Source: an uncultured Lachnospiraceae bacterium (GTDB lineage Bacteria > Bacillota > Clostridia > Lachnospirales > Lachnospiraceae). Taken from it: 49,356 nucleotides of DNA. The position numbers and the translations under genes are program-made. Of the stretch, positions 24,256 through 33,795 are shown piece by piece. The stretch lies in the NCBI GenBank assembly GCA_900550475.1, contig URSA01000017.1:1-49356 (forward strand). Reading direction: 5' to 3'. The notes beneath the pieces were generated by a model that was given only the letters and a program-made list of their open reading frames with translations, was not told the origin of the DNA and made no database searches. How positions within the stretch are numbered: position 1 is the first letter of the stretch; each line of letters opens with the position of its first letter.

Positions 24256-26967
24256 GTGGATAAATACGAATATAAAATCAGATCGGAAGAGATCAAGACA
24301 TTAATTGCAAAGGGCGAATATGAGGATGCGGCTGCCATTGCGGACACCATAGACTGGCGCCGGGTAAAGAGCGTGATGATGCTCTGCACGGTCAGCGACC
24401 TGTATAAGATCAACCGCCGCTATGAGGACGCGCGGGAGCTTTTGCTGCTGGCTTACGACAGGCATCCGGGAGGACGTTCCATCGTTTACTCCCTCTGTGA
24501 GCTTTGCATCAAGATGGACGATTTTGTCCCCGCAGTGGAATATTATAAGGAATTTGTGCAGGTCGCGCCCAAGGACAGCGGCCGTTATGTGCTGCAATAT
24601 AAGCTGTATGAGGCACAGGACGTCAGCCTTGAGGAGCGGATCGAGGTTCTGGAGGAGCTGAAGGCAAAGGAGTACAGCGAGAAGTGGGCGTATGAGCTTG
24701 CTTATCTGTATCATCGCATCGGTCTTGCCACAAAATGCGTGGAAGAGTGTGATGAGATGATCGTGTGGTTCGGAGAGGGAAAGTATGTGTTGAAGGCGAT
24801 GGAGTTAAAACAGCTCCACGAGCCGCTCACCCCCGAACAACAGGAGAAGTACGAGGAGATGAAGGGGCTGAGGCGTGGGGAAAGTGTACCCTCCGAGCCT
24901 GAGAGAGAGGATGATCAGCAGGATTCCCGAAAGGAAGAGGATCTGGCGGATGCACCCACGAAGGAAATTCCTCAGGATGAGCTTGACATTCAGGTGAAGC
25001 TGATGAATGTGGGTCAGTACGACACCATCAACATGCAGAAAGAACTTGCACAAAATATGAAGGAACTGTGGGAGGGAACGTCTGATGAAACAGAAATACA
25101 GAGAGAGAAGGAGACGGCTGATACAGAGGTAGCTGAGGAGATTGCCCCGGAGGCTGGGGAAACTGCTCGGGAGACTGCAGAGGACGACGGAGAATATGGT
25201 GAAGTGGCTGATGAAGCTGCTGAAAAAGAAATCCGGACGCAGACGGCAGAACCGGAAGAACAGAAAGTCGAGGAAGTGTTTTTTGGTGAGACCGGTGAGA
25301 TTGATCCTACCGGGGCGCAGATCCTCGAAGAAATGAAAAAGGAAGCCATCGGCGTAAAGGAGGAGCCTGAAAAGACGGAGGAAGCCGAAGCCAAGGCGGA
25401 GGCGGCTCCCGCAAAGGACGCGGTTCAGACGGAGGAAGCACAGGGCGATAACGCCGCTCTGACCAGCACGCAGACGGGCGATATGAAGGAATGGCATGTG
25501 GATCGGAAGCCCGGCGGATTTGAAAAAATCTTAGGCATGGAATATGACGGGCAGATGAGCATGGTGGTTCCCGAGTCGGAACAGGTGGAAAAACAGATCA
25601 CCGGGCAGATCTCTCTGGAGGATGTTCTGCTTGAGTGGGAAAAAATGAAAAAAGACAGTGAACAGAAGCGGATGGAGGCTGTCAGACAGCATGTGATGCA
25701 GCAGACCGGTGCTATGTTTACGGAGTTTGAGGCGGCTGCCCGGGACGGTCTGCTTGAGAAGCTTGAGAATGGGACCGTGGATGGGGACGAAATGCCCGGA
25801 GAGCCGGCAGATACGGAAATAGAGGACATCGGCGAGGTAGAGGAGCTGGAGGAAATCGAGGAAGCGGATTCTGCGCCGGACGGCGGGGATGAAGCGCTTG
25901 CGGCAGAGGAGCCGGAGGATGCGGTGTATGAGCCGTTAGAGGAGTTCACGGAAGAGGAAACCTCCGAGGAAGAGCCGGACGAAGCTGCGGACACTGAGGA
26001 AGTTTCAGAAGAGGAATCCGAAGAATCCGGGGACGCTGAGGAAGCCCTCGAAGAATCCGAAGTAGCAGAGGAGACCGGGGAGGAACCCGAAGAAGCTTCG
26101 GAAGAAGAAAACATGGAACCTGAGACGGATGCCGGAGAAGAAGCACCCGAAGAAGCGGAAGAGACCTCGGAGGAAGGGTCTGAGCCGCGTGGAGCAAGAC
26201 CGCACAACCGGAGAAGACGGGTTCGCCCCATGTCCCCCGAGGAAAAGCAGAACTTCGGAACCTTAGCCCAGAATCGCAATACGCGGGATCAGATCGTTTA
26301 CGCCATCGACAATATCAGCATGGCGGCTTATACCGGAAACCTGATTATCACCGGGGAGGAGGGCATGGACACCCTCGCACTGGCGAAGAAGCTGATCCGT
26401 GAAGTGCAGCAGAACGACAGCAACTTCTCGGGGAAGATCGCGAAGATTTCGGGCGAGTCCCTGAACCGGAAAGGAATTGAGCCGGTATTTGAAAAGCTGG
26501 CAAACGGCGCGCTGATCGTGCAGAATGCCGGCGGCATGTCAGAGGAAACCATTGAGCAGATGCAGAGGGCGCTGAATCAGGAACACAGCGGCATGATCGT
26601 GGTTCTGGAGGATGCGAAGAAAACCATGCATAAGCTGCTCCGCGACAATCATACATTGGCAGAGTGCTTCAATATCGAGATTAATATAGAAGCGTTGGAC
26701 AACGACAGCCTTGTGGCATACGCGGCGAAATATGCCAGAGAGCAGGAATACAGCATAGACGAGCTGGGAATTTTGGCGCTGCACACCCGCATCGCGGAAA
26801 GGCAGACCAGCGATCATGCGGTGACGCCGGGCGAGGTGCAGGAGATGGTGGATCAGGCAATCCACCACGCAAACCGCAAGACACTGGGACATTTCTTTGA
26901 CATTCTGATCGCCAAGCGTTACGATGACGAGGATATGATTATATTACGCGAAAAAGATTTTATGTAG
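24256..26967 (+). CDS. TPR protein with a long acidic linker and a degenerate AAA-like C-terminus, 903 aa
   Basis: Residues 1-200 are TPR-like helical repeats (YEDAAAIADTIDW, YEDARELLLLAYDRHPG, VPAVEYYKEFVQVAPKD). Residues ~215-650 are a long, mostly Glu/Asp-rich and probably disordered region, densest at 510-645. Residues ~655-903 resemble an AAA+ core: LIITGEEGMDTLALAKKLI where Walker A should be, then GALIVQNAGGMSEETIEQM, SGMIVVLEDAKKTMHKLL and an all-helical end. The Lys/Thr of Walker A is replaced, so ATP binding is doubtful. No signal peptide, so cytosolic. GTG 24256 follows GGAAAGG by 8 nt. glgB starts 14 nt after its stop, which links it to the glycogen/flagellar block. I know no function for it. 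Confidence 0.75.
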   Translation: MDKYEYKIRSEEIKTLIAKGEYEDAAAIADTIDWRRVKSVMMLCTVSDLYKINRRYEDARELLLLAYDRHPGGRSIVYSLCELCIKMDDFVPAVEYYKEFVQVAPKDSGRYVLQYKLYEAQDVSLEERIEVLEELKAKEYSEKWAYELAYLYHRIGLATKCVEECDEMIVWFGEGKYVLKAMELKQLHEPLTPEQQEKYEEMKGLRRGESVPSEPEREDDQQDSRKEEDLADAPTKEIPQDELDIQVKLMNVGQYDTINMQKELAQNMKELWEGTSDETEIQREKETADTEVAEEIAPEAGETARETAEDDGEYGEVADEAAEKEIRTQTAEPEEQKVEEVFFGETGEIDPTGAQILEEMKKEAIGVKEEPEKTEEAEAKAEAAPAKDAVQTEEAQGDNAALTSTQTGDMKEWHVDRKPGGFEKILGMEYDGQMSMVVPESEQVEKQITGQISLEDVLLEWEKMKKDSEQKRMEAVRQHVMQQTGAMFTEFEAAARDGLLEKLENGTVDGDEMPGEPADTEIEDIGEVEELEEIEEADSAPDGGDEALAAEEPEDAVYEPLEEFTEEETSEEEPDEAADTEEVSEEESEESGDAEEALEESEVAEETGEEPEEASEEENMEPETDAGEEAPEEAEETSEEGSEPRGARPHNRRRRVRPMSPEEKQNFGTLAQNRNTRDQIVYAIDNISMAAYTGNLIITGEEGMDTLALAKKLIREVQQNDSNFSGKIAKISGESLNRKGIEPVFEKLANGALIVQNAGGMSEETIEQMQRALNQEHSGMIVVLEDAKKTMHKLLRDNHTLAECFNIEINIEALDNDSLVAYAAKYAREQEYSIDELGILALHTRIAERQTSDHAVTPGEVQEMVDQAIHHANRKTLGHFFDILIAKRYDDEDMIILREKDFM

Positions 26968-26981
26968 GTGGGAGGTTTTGT

Positions 26982-28904
26982 ATGACCGGAAAAAAACGGA
27001 CGCAGGAATGGGAAACCGTTCAGATCACAGAGATGGATCAATACCTGTTTGCACAGGGTACGCACTACGATATCTACAAAATGCTGGGTGCTCATTTTTC
27101 CGAGGAGAACGGAGTGAAGGGCGTGTTCTTTGCAGTGTGGGCGCCCAATGCCGCCGCTGTGCATGTGATCGGAGAGTTCAACGGATGGAATGAAGAAAGC
27201 CACCCCATGACCAAGATCGGCCCCGGAGGAATTTACACATTGTTTGTTCCGGGCGTGGAGGAGAATACGCTGTACAAGTTCCTGATTACGACGGCGAACG
27301 GACAAAAGCTCTATAAGGCGGATCCCTTTGCCAACTATGCGGAGCTGCGTCCCGGAACGGCGTCCCGCGTGACGAACCTGAACGGTTTTGCATGGAGTGA
27401 CGAGGCATGGATGACGAAACGGGACGAGATCGATATTCAGAAGCAGCCCATTGCCATCTATGAATGTCACATCGGCTCATGGATGAAACACCCGGACGGT
27501 ACGCCGGACGGATTCTACACATACCGGGAGTTTGCGGATCGCCTTGCCGAGTATTTGAAAGAGATGAAATACACTCATGTGGAGCTCATGGGCATTGCGG
27601 AACACCCCTTTGACGGTTCGTGGGGCTATCAGGTGACGGGCTATTATGCACCGACCTCCCGTTACGGCACGCCGAAGGACTTCATGTATCTGGTCAACAA
27701 GCTTCACAAGATGGGCGTGGGCGTGATCCTCGACTGGGTTCCCGCGCATTTTGCGACGGATGCGCACGGTCTTGGCTGCTTTGACGGACAGTGCATCTTT
27801 GAGCACCCCGATCCCAGACTGGGAGAGCATCCCGAGTGGGGAACGAAGATCTTCAACTACGGCAAGACGGAGGTGAAGAACTTCCTGATCGCCAACGTGC
27901 TGTTCTGGCTGAGAGAGTTCCATATAGACGGCGTCCGCGTGGATGCGGTTGCCTCCATGCTGTATCTGGATTACGGAAAGAAGGAGGGACAGTGGTGTCC
28001 CAACAAATACGGCGGCAACAAGAATCTGGAGGCAATCGAGTTTTTCAAGCACTTAAATTCCGTGGTGCGCGGCACCTATCCCGGCTTTATGACGATTGCG
28101 GAGGAGTCCACCGCGTGGCCGCAGGTGACGGGCAAGGTGGAGGACGGCGGTCTGGGTTTTACTTTCAAGTGGAATATGGGATGGATGCATGACTTCTGCA
28201 AATATATGAAGCTGGATCCCTATTTCCGCAAGGACAATCACTATGCCATGACCTTTGCCATGAGCTACAACGAAAGCGAGAACTATATCCTGCCCCTTTC
28301 CCATGATGAGGTGGTACACCTGAAATGCTCCATGGTAAACAAGATGCCGGGCTACAGGGTGGACAAATATGCCAACCTTCGTGTGGGGTATACCTACATG
28401 TTCGGTCATGCGGGAAAGAAGCTCCTGTTCATGGGTCAGGAATTTGCACAGGAGAGAGAATGGAGCGAGGCGAGAGAGCTTGACTGGTTCCTGCTTGAGG
28501 ATAAGCTGAATGCAGGAATGAAGGAATATGTGGGCGAGCTGCTTAAGCTGTACCGCAAATATCCGGTTATGCACACCATTGACAACAGCTGGAAGGGCTT
28601 TGAGTGGCTGAACGCGGATGACGCGGGCAGAAGCGTTTACAGCTTTTTCAGGAAGGATGAAACCGGAAAGAACAATGTGCTCTTTGTGCTGAACATGACG
28701 CCCATGTGCTGGGAGAACTATCTTGTGGGCGTGCCCGCAAAGAAAAAGTATAAGCTGATCTTAAACAGTGATGAGGAGCGGTTCGGAGGAAACGGGCATC
28801 AGATTCCTGCCGTGCTGGAGGCAACCAGGGAGCCGGCAAACTTCAAGGATTACTCGATCTGTCTGGATCTTGCACCCTACATGGCAGCCGTATTTGTGTT
28901 TTAA
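26982..28904 (+). CDS. glgB: 1,4-alpha-glucan branching enzyme, 640 aa
   Basis: An N-terminal CBM48-like domain (VWAPNAAAVHVIGEFNGWNE) is followed by a GH13 barrel. The catalytic residues are Asp321 (DGVRVDAVASM), Glu374 (IAEESTAW) and Asp442 (LSHDEVVH). Their spacing (53 and 121) equals that of the known E. coli enzyme (Asp405, Glu458, Asp526). It makes alpha-1,6 branches in glycogen. At 640 residues it is the short GlgB form without the extra N-terminal module. GGGAGG lies about 8 nt before the ATG. No other glycogen gene is in the window; it sits between the TPR gene and the flagellar genes. Confidence 0.96.
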   Translation: MTGKKRTQEWETVQITEMDQYLFAQGTHYDIYKMLGAHFSEENGVKGVFFAVWAPNAAAVHVIGEFNGWNEESHPMTKIGPGGIYTLFVPGVEENTLYKFLITTANGQKLYKADPFANYAELRPGTASRVTNLNGFAWSDEAWMTKRDEIDIQKQPIAIYECHIGSWMKHPDGTPDGFYTYREFADRLAEYLKEMKYTHVELMGIAEHPFDGSWGYQVTGYYAPTSRYGTPKDFMYLVNKLHKMGVGVILDWVPAHFATDAHGLGCFDGQCIFEHPDPRLGEHPEWGTKIFNYGKTEVKNFLIANVLFWLREFHIDGVRVDAVASMLYLDYGKKEGQWCPNKYGGNKNLEAIEFFKHLNSVVRGTYPGFMTIAEESTAWPQVTGKVEDGGLGFTFKWNMGWMHDFCKYMKLDPYFRKDNHYAMTFAMSYNESENYILPLSHDEVVHLKCSMVNKMPGYRVDKYANLRVGYTYMFGHAGKKLLFMGQEFAQEREWSEARELDWFLLEDKLNAGMKEYVGELLKLYRKYPVMHTIDNSWKGFEWLNADDAGRSVYSFFRKDETGKNNVLFVLNMTPMCWENYLVGVPAKKKYKLILNSDEERFGGNGHQIPAVLEATREPANFKDYSICLDLAPYMAAVFVF

Positions 28905-28962
28905 GGGTTAAGAAAAGGACGCTGCGTGACGAAATACAAGGTACATAAAGGATGGTACAGTC

Positions 28963-31767
28963 ATGCGGATCACTTTTGAAAACATGCCGGCGGCAAAGGC
29001 GGAGAGGACGACAACTGCATATCAGAGCGCGCAGACCGGGAACAGCCGGGTACAGCGCGGCTATACATTGGACATTTCCGATCAGGTTACGGACAATGCC
29101 GCTTACAGCTTCCGAAAGGGAAAAGGTGTATCGGGCGGCGGACGCAGTGCCGATGATATCATGCAGGCGGCAGCAGGGCAGGATATCACACTGTACCATA
29201 ACTACATGGCGGTAATGTCCAATTCTATGTCTGACGAGGATTTTGCCAAGCTGCAGGAGGAAGGGTACAATCCCGCTGATATGGATCCCCGGGATGCAGT
29301 CACCATACTGGATACCATCAAGGCGCAGCTTGTAAAGGCAGGGGTGGAGATTACCGGATATACGGATACGCTTGACAGGGATGCCCTGACGCGGATTACG
29401 GGAAGCGCCGCCTATGCGGATCAGCTTGCCGGGGCGTTTGCGAGGGAGGACATTCCGCTCACCGAAGAGAATGTTGCACAGGCGATGGACGCCTTCGGGC
29501 GGGGGAAAGAACTGACAGAGATGTCAGATGGCGCCGTAAAGTATATGGTGACCAACGAATACGCCCCGACCATCGATGCACTTTATCTGGCACAGCATGC
29601 GGGAGCGGCAGATGCCGGGAGACAGGCAGGCGGCTATTTCAGCGAGGATATGCCGGGCTATTATGCACAGAAGGCTCCGACAGAGGATATTGCGGGTCTG
29701 CAGGGGCAGATCGATCATATACTGGAGGCGGCAGGTTATCCGTCCAATGAAGAAAACAGACAGGATGCCATATGGCTCATTGAAAAGGGAATCCCTTTCA
29801 CCGAGGAGAGCTTTTCTCTGTTGAAGGAAATAGAAAACGTGGAGCTTCCGGCGCGGGACGAGGATCTGTTTTCTGCCATCGCCGCGGCGCTTGCGGAAGG
29901 GAAATCTGCCGCAGAGGCAAATCTTGAGGAAAAGAAAAGCATTTACCGCAGAGCAGCGGATTGTCTGGAAGATTACGAAAACAGATTTTTTGAAATACAG
30001 AATATGCCGGACACGCCGGAGACCGTAAAGGCGCGCAGGCAGTTGGAGGAAGTCCGGCTGCATATGACGGTGGAGGCAAATGTGCGGCTGTTGAAGAGCG
30101 GCTTTGCCATTGACACAGCGCCGATCGAGGACACCATAGCTGCATTGAAGCAGTGGGAGCAGGAGCGGACGACAACGGCATTTTCCGATGCGCTGCCTGT
30201 GGATATCTGCAGCGAAACGCTGAGAAAGACGGCGGAATTTGAGAATCTGCCCTCGGTGACACTGGGCAGACTGATCACGCTGGGGCAGCCGCTTACAGTA
30301 AATACCATCCATGAAACAGGAACCGGCCTGCGGGAAATTTTCCGTCAGGCGGGGGAGACATATGAAGCGATGCTCACAACGCCGAGGGCGGATATGGGAG
30401 ACAGTATCCATACCGCATTCCGCAATGTGGATGCACTGCTGCAGAATATGGGGCAGGAGCTGACTGACGAAAACCGCAAGGCGGTGAGGAGCTTAAGCTA
30501 CAACCGGATGGAGCTTACGGAAGAAAATCTGCTGGCGGTCAAGGGCGCGGACAGAGTGGTACAGAGAGTGGTGGAGAAAATGACGCCCTCCTCCGTTCTT
30601 TCCATGATAAGGGATGGTGTGAATCCTCTTACAACGCCTATGGACGAGCTGGAGAGCTATCTGGAAGGGCAGGATACCTACCGGGAAGAGAGCGAGAAAT
30701 ACAGCCGCTTCCTTTACAATATGGAAAAGAACCGTGAGATCACGCAGGAGGAGAAGGATTCCTACATCGGAATCTACCGGATGCTGCGCCAGATCGAGAA
30801 GTCGGACGGGGCGGCAGTCGGAAGCCTTGTGGGCGCACAGGCGGAGATCAACTTCTCCAATCTTTTGTCGGCGGTTCGCACAGGCAAGGTAAAGGGCGTC
30901 AACGTATCTGTGGACGATCACTACGGCAGCCTTGAGGAAACGCTTGCAAAAGGAGTGTCCATCGACACCCAGATCGATGCGGCGTACAACAGGCAGCAGC
31001 TTGAACAGATCAGACAGTTAAACATGCTGGACGACGCACCCTTGAAAATGCTCTGGCAGCTGGAGCAGCCGGTTACGGCGGAGAATCTTCTGGCGGCGGA
31101 TGCCATACAGAAGGATGGGGCGGACTCCTTTAAAAAGCTCCGCGAAACGGATGCGGATGCGCTGGAGAATTTGCTGGAAGACGGCGGGTTTGACAGTGAT
31201 GTGGAGGAAACCTTTACAGATAAGGAACGTATGCAGGCAGGCTACGAGCGGCTGACGGAACAGGCGCAGGGGCTTGCAAGGGAGCTGACCTTTGCGGAAA
31301 AAACGGGCAGTCTGGATATCAGGATTTTGCAGGCGGCAAGCAGGCAGCTTGGCATACAGGGAGCAAGAGGCAGACGGGATCAGGAATATGACATTCCCCA
31401 GATCATTGACGGTGAGCTGACCTCCGTCCACTTAAAACTGATACATGACTCACAGGAGAAAGGCAGGGTCTCCGTGAGTATGAATACGACGGGATATGGA
31501 TATCTGTCGGGAGAATTTTCCATGGAAGGAGATACGGTTTCCGGTTTCTTCGCCGGACAGAGCGAGGAAGCCGTGAACGCGCTGCGGGAGTCTGCGGGAC
31601 ACCTTGAAGGTAAACTTGGCGGAAGCGGTCTCAAGGCGGAGAGAATACAGGTGATCAAAGGCAGTCTGACGGAGAGACAGGACAATGTCTCGGGTGGGGA
31701 CGCGGAGACAAAGCAGCTCTACCGCGTGGCCGGTATGATCATAGCAGCATGGAAAGAAAGTTTGTGA
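28963..31767 (+). CDS. DUF6240-like flagellar protein with a FliK-like C-terminus, 934 aa
   Basis: A long soluble protein without signal peptide. The N-terminal two thirds are helical, with a repeating pattern (PLTEENVAQAMDAFGRG, PFTEESFSLLKEIENV, LTEENRKAVRSLSYNR, PVTAENLLAADAI) that I recall as DUF6240. The last ~110 residues (LTSVHLKLIHDSQEKGRVSV, then EFSMEGDTVSGFFAGQS and LRESAGHLEGKL) resemble the FliK hook-length C-terminal domain, including the alternating strands and the final 'L..GL' element. It lies 25 nt upstream of flagellin, which supports a role in flagellar assembly or export. Function not established. The ATG has a modest AAAGGA upstream. Confidence 0.7.
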   Translation: MRITFENMPAAKAERTTTAYQSAQTGNSRVQRGYTLDISDQVTDNAAYSFRKGKGVSGGGRSADDIMQAAAGQDITLYHNYMAVMSNSMSDEDFAKLQEEGYNPADMDPRDAVTILDTIKAQLVKAGVEITGYTDTLDRDALTRITGSAAYADQLAGAFAREDIPLTEENVAQAMDAFGRGKELTEMSDGAVKYMVTNEYAPTIDALYLAQHAGAADAGRQAGGYFSEDMPGYYAQKAPTEDIAGLQGQIDHILEAAGYPSNEENRQDAIWLIEKGIPFTEESFSLLKEIENVELPARDEDLFSAIAAALAEGKSAAEANLEEKKSIYRRAADCLEDYENRFFEIQNMPDTPETVKARRQLEEVRLHMTVEANVRLLKSGFAIDTAPIEDTIAALKQWEQERTTTAFSDALPVDICSETLRKTAEFENLPSVTLGRLITLGQPLTVNTIHETGTGLREIFRQAGETYEAMLTTPRADMGDSIHTAFRNVDALLQNMGQELTDENRKAVRSLSYNRMELTEENLLAVKGADRVVQRVVEKMTPSSVLSMIRDGVNPLTTPMDELESYLEGQDTYREESEKYSRFLYNMEKNREITQEEKDSYIGIYRMLRQIEKSDGAAVGSLVGAQAEINFSNLLSAVRTGKVKGVNVSVDDHYGSLEETLAKGVSIDTQIDAAYNRQQLEQIRQLNMLDDAPLKMLWQLEQPVTAENLLAADAIQKDGADSFKKLRETDADALENLLEDGGFDSDVEETFTDKERMQAGYERLTEQAQGLARELTFAEKTGSLDIRILQAASRQLGIQGARGRRDQEYDIPQIIDGELTSVHLKLIHDSQEKGRVSVSMNTTGYGYLSGEFSMEGDTVSGFFAGQSEEAVNALRESAGHLEGKLGGSGLKAERIQVIKGSLTERQDNVSGGDAETKQLYRVAGMIIAAWKESL

Positions 31768-31792
31768 CAACGGGAAAGGCAAGGTATGACTT

Positions 31793-32905
31793 ATGAGAAT
31801 TAATTACAATGTTTCGGCAATGATATCCAACAATGCACTTTCAACCAGTGAGGATCTTCTGTCCAAGTCTCTGGAAAGACTCTCCTCCGGTCTGAAGATC
31901 AACAACGCCAAGGACAACCCTGCAGGTCTTGCAATGGCGAAGAGAATGAATGCACAGATTGAGGGTCTGGCAAAGGCGAATGACAATGCCAGCGACGGAA
32001 TCTCCATTATTGAGACGGCGGACGGCGCGCTGTCTGAGATCCACGATATGCTGCAGCGCATGAATGAGCTGTCGGTAAAGGCAAGCCACGGTGTGCTGAC
32101 GGACGAGGACAGACAGACCATTCAGGATGAGATCGGGGAGCTGAGCGCGGAGATCGAGCGCATTGCGGATTGCACCGAGTTCAACAGCCAGAAGATCCTT
32201 AACGGTGAGTTTGACAGCAGGGCATACACCACCAACGAAAAAATCAAGGTCAGCTATTATTCCGATGATGTGACGACCAAGCTATACGGCATAACGGGAG
32301 CGTCCGTCACCTATGACGCAGACGGAAACATTGACTCCTTCAATGCCACCTTCGGCGCGGATTTCCCTGCTGACATTGCGGTGAAGGAGATCAAGGACAA
32401 CGAAGTGACATTGAAGGCGGATCAGGGCTTTGAGATCCGGCTTGACCTGACGGCGCTGGCAAAGGATCAGACTACGGCGATCGGGGATTTCTCCATCGAT
32501 GCTACGGGCATCGGCGCCATGCGCCTGCAGATCGGCTCCAATGAGGGACAGGTTCTGGAGGTGCGCATTCCGGAGATCAGTCTGAAAAATATGGGATTGA
32601 AGGACATTGATGTTTCCACCGAGGCAGGCGCCAAGGATGCGCTGAGCCGTATGGGTGATGCGATCGCCTATGTTTCTTCCGTGAGAAGCCGTCTGGGTGC
32701 ATACCAGAACCGTCTGGAATCCACGGTGAACAGTCTGGATATTACCAGTGAAAATATGACGGCGGCTTATTCCCGTATTATGGATGTGGACATGGCGGAG
32801 GAAATGACAAACTACTCCACCTATCAGATTCTGGCACAGGCGGGCACCTCCATGCTGGCTCAGGCAAATGAGAGACCGTCACAGGTATTGCAGCTTTTGC
32901 AGTAA
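31793..32905 (+). CDS. Flagellin, 370 aa
   Basis: Conserved N-terminal D0/D1 (SKSLERLSSGLKINNAKDNP, AGLAMAKRMNAQIEGL, NDGISIIETADGAL-like) and C-terminal D1/D0 (RLGAYQNRLESTVNSLDIT, then MAEEMTNYSTYQILAQAG and a final QVLQLLQ) flank a short variable domain at about 140-280. It is the filament subunit exported by the flagellar type III apparatus. The start context is weak (AAGG about 10 nt upstream), but the N-terminus MRINYNVSAMISNNAL fits. A FliS-like chaperone follows 12 nt later. No other structural flagellar genes are in the window. Confidence 0.95.
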   Translation: MRINYNVSAMISNNALSTSEDLLSKSLERLSSGLKINNAKDNPAGLAMAKRMNAQIEGLAKANDNASDGISIIETADGALSEIHDMLQRMNELSVKASHGVLTDEDRQTIQDEIGELSAEIERIADCTEFNSQKILNGEFDSRAYTTNEKIKVSYYSDDVTTKLYGITGASVTYDADGNIDSFNATFGADFPADIAVKEIKDNEVTLKADQGFEIRLDLTALAKDQTTAIGDFSIDATGIGAMRLQIGSNEGQVLEVRIPEISLKNMGLKDIDVSTEAGAKDALSRMGDAIAYVSSVRSRLGAYQNRLESTVNSLDITSENMTAAYSRIMDVDMAEEMTNYSTYQILAQAGTSMLAQANERPSQVLQLLQ

Positions 32906-32917
32906 GGGAGGCAGCTT

Positions 32918-33394
32918 ATGACAAAGGAATGTAAGCAGCAGTTTACCCTGCGCATAACGCAGGCAAATAAAACGGAAATGATCGTGATCCTGTATGAAAT
33001 GCTTCTGGTTTACCTGAAGGATGCGGAAGATGCGCTTGAGAGGGATCAGATTGCGGTATTCAGAGAGGCGCTCCGCAAGGTGCGGGGATGTCTGGGAGAA
33101 CTGGTTTCCTCCCTGAACATGGATTACAGTCTGGCAGCCAGGTTGCTCTCGCTGTACCTCTACTGTAACAGGGAACTGATGCGGGCGGACATCCACAAAG
33201 AACGGGAGCCGCTCTGCCATGTCCGCAGCGTGGTGGAAAAGCTGCGGGACTCCTACAGGGAACTGGCAAAGCAGGACACGTCCGAGCCGGTCATGAAAAA
33301 TTCCCAGACAGTCTACGCCGGGCTTACCTACGGCAGAAACAGCCTATCCGAAGACATGGCTGATCAGGGAACGAATCGGGGATTCCGGGCATAG
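32918..33394 (+). CDS. FliS-like flagellar chaperone, 158 aa
   Basis: A small helical protein with the FliS-type pattern ITQANKTEMIVILYEMLLVY, then LRKVRGCLGELVSSLNMDYS and LLSLYLYCNRELMRADI. FliS binds the flagellin C-terminus in the cytosol and prevents early polymerisation. Similarity is moderate, so it may be a divergent paralogue; the gene directly after flagellin supports the call. GGGAGG is 7 nt before the ATG. Its last 51 bp overlap the convergent DUF2508 gene, so the C-terminal ~17 residues may not be conserved. Confidence 0.75.
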   Translation: MTKECKQQFTLRITQANKTEMIVILYEMLLVYLKDAEDALERDQIAVFREALRKVRGCLGELVSSLNMDYSLAARLLSLYLYCNRELMRADIHKEREPLCHVRSVVEKLRDSYRELAKQDTSEPVMKNSQTVYAGLTYGRNSLSEDMADQGTNRGFRA

Positions 33395-33637
33395 AACCGG
33401 AACCGCCTGCCGTTCCTTCGCCGCAAGGGCGGTGAGATAGGAATATCGTTTGAGAAGGGAATTTACCTCGTAAATGTAGCAGTCGATCAGATCGGGATCG
33501 GTTGCATTGTCAAAGCCCGCGTATGCGATCTCCAGCGCATACCGGGTTTTTTCTATGTCCTCCGTAAGTGTGGTACGGCTGAAATCTTCCTCCACCGGAA
33601 TTTCCTCCGGGCGTTCATGGCGAAATAAAATTTTCAT
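33344..33637 (-). CDS. DUF2508 (YaaL-like) protein, 97 aa
   Basis: A short helical protein containing DIEKTRYALEIAYAGFDNAT, DPDLIDCYIYEVNSLLKRYS, the hallmark of DUF2508/YaaL. In Bacillus, yaaL lies next to bofA; here the BofA-like gene is adjacent but divergent. Start 33637 was taken because the family begins MKILF and AAGGAAG lies just upstream on the minus strand. Function unknown. It overlaps the convergent FliS-like gene by 51 bp. Confidence 0.8.
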   Translation of the reverse strand: MKILFRHERPEEIPVEEDFSRTTLTEDIEKTRYALEIAYAGFDNATDPDLIDCYIYEVNSLLKRYSYLTALAAKERQAVPVLCPESPIRSLISHVFG

Positions 33638-33654
33638 GGGATTCTTCCTTTTCA

Positions 33655-33679
33655 TTACCAAAGATTGGTTCTTTGGTAA
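33655..33679. promoter_or_regulatory. Perfect 10-bp inverted repeat before the DUF2508 gene
   Basis: TTACCAAAGA (33655-33664), TTGGT, TCTTTGGTAA (33670-33679). On the minus strand a TATACT-like -10 box (33686-33681) directly precedes it, so it covers the expected transcription start. Operator or leader hairpin. Confidence 0.6.
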
Positions 33680-33795
33680 AAGTATAGCCTGATTTTCGGG
33701 GAATATTCCTTTCCTGCGGAAAAGCTGTATAAAAATGGAATGAAACCAAAGAAACGGCATAGGATGAGAATGAGCAAATGTTTTGCGGAGGAAAT

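Noticed and set aside
25425..26279. Long Ser-rich open frame on the minus strand (284 codons)
   Set aside because: It is the antisense of the Glu-rich linker of the TPR gene; GAG/GAA codons read backwards give long stop-free Ser/Leu stretches. No ribosome binding site or known motif.
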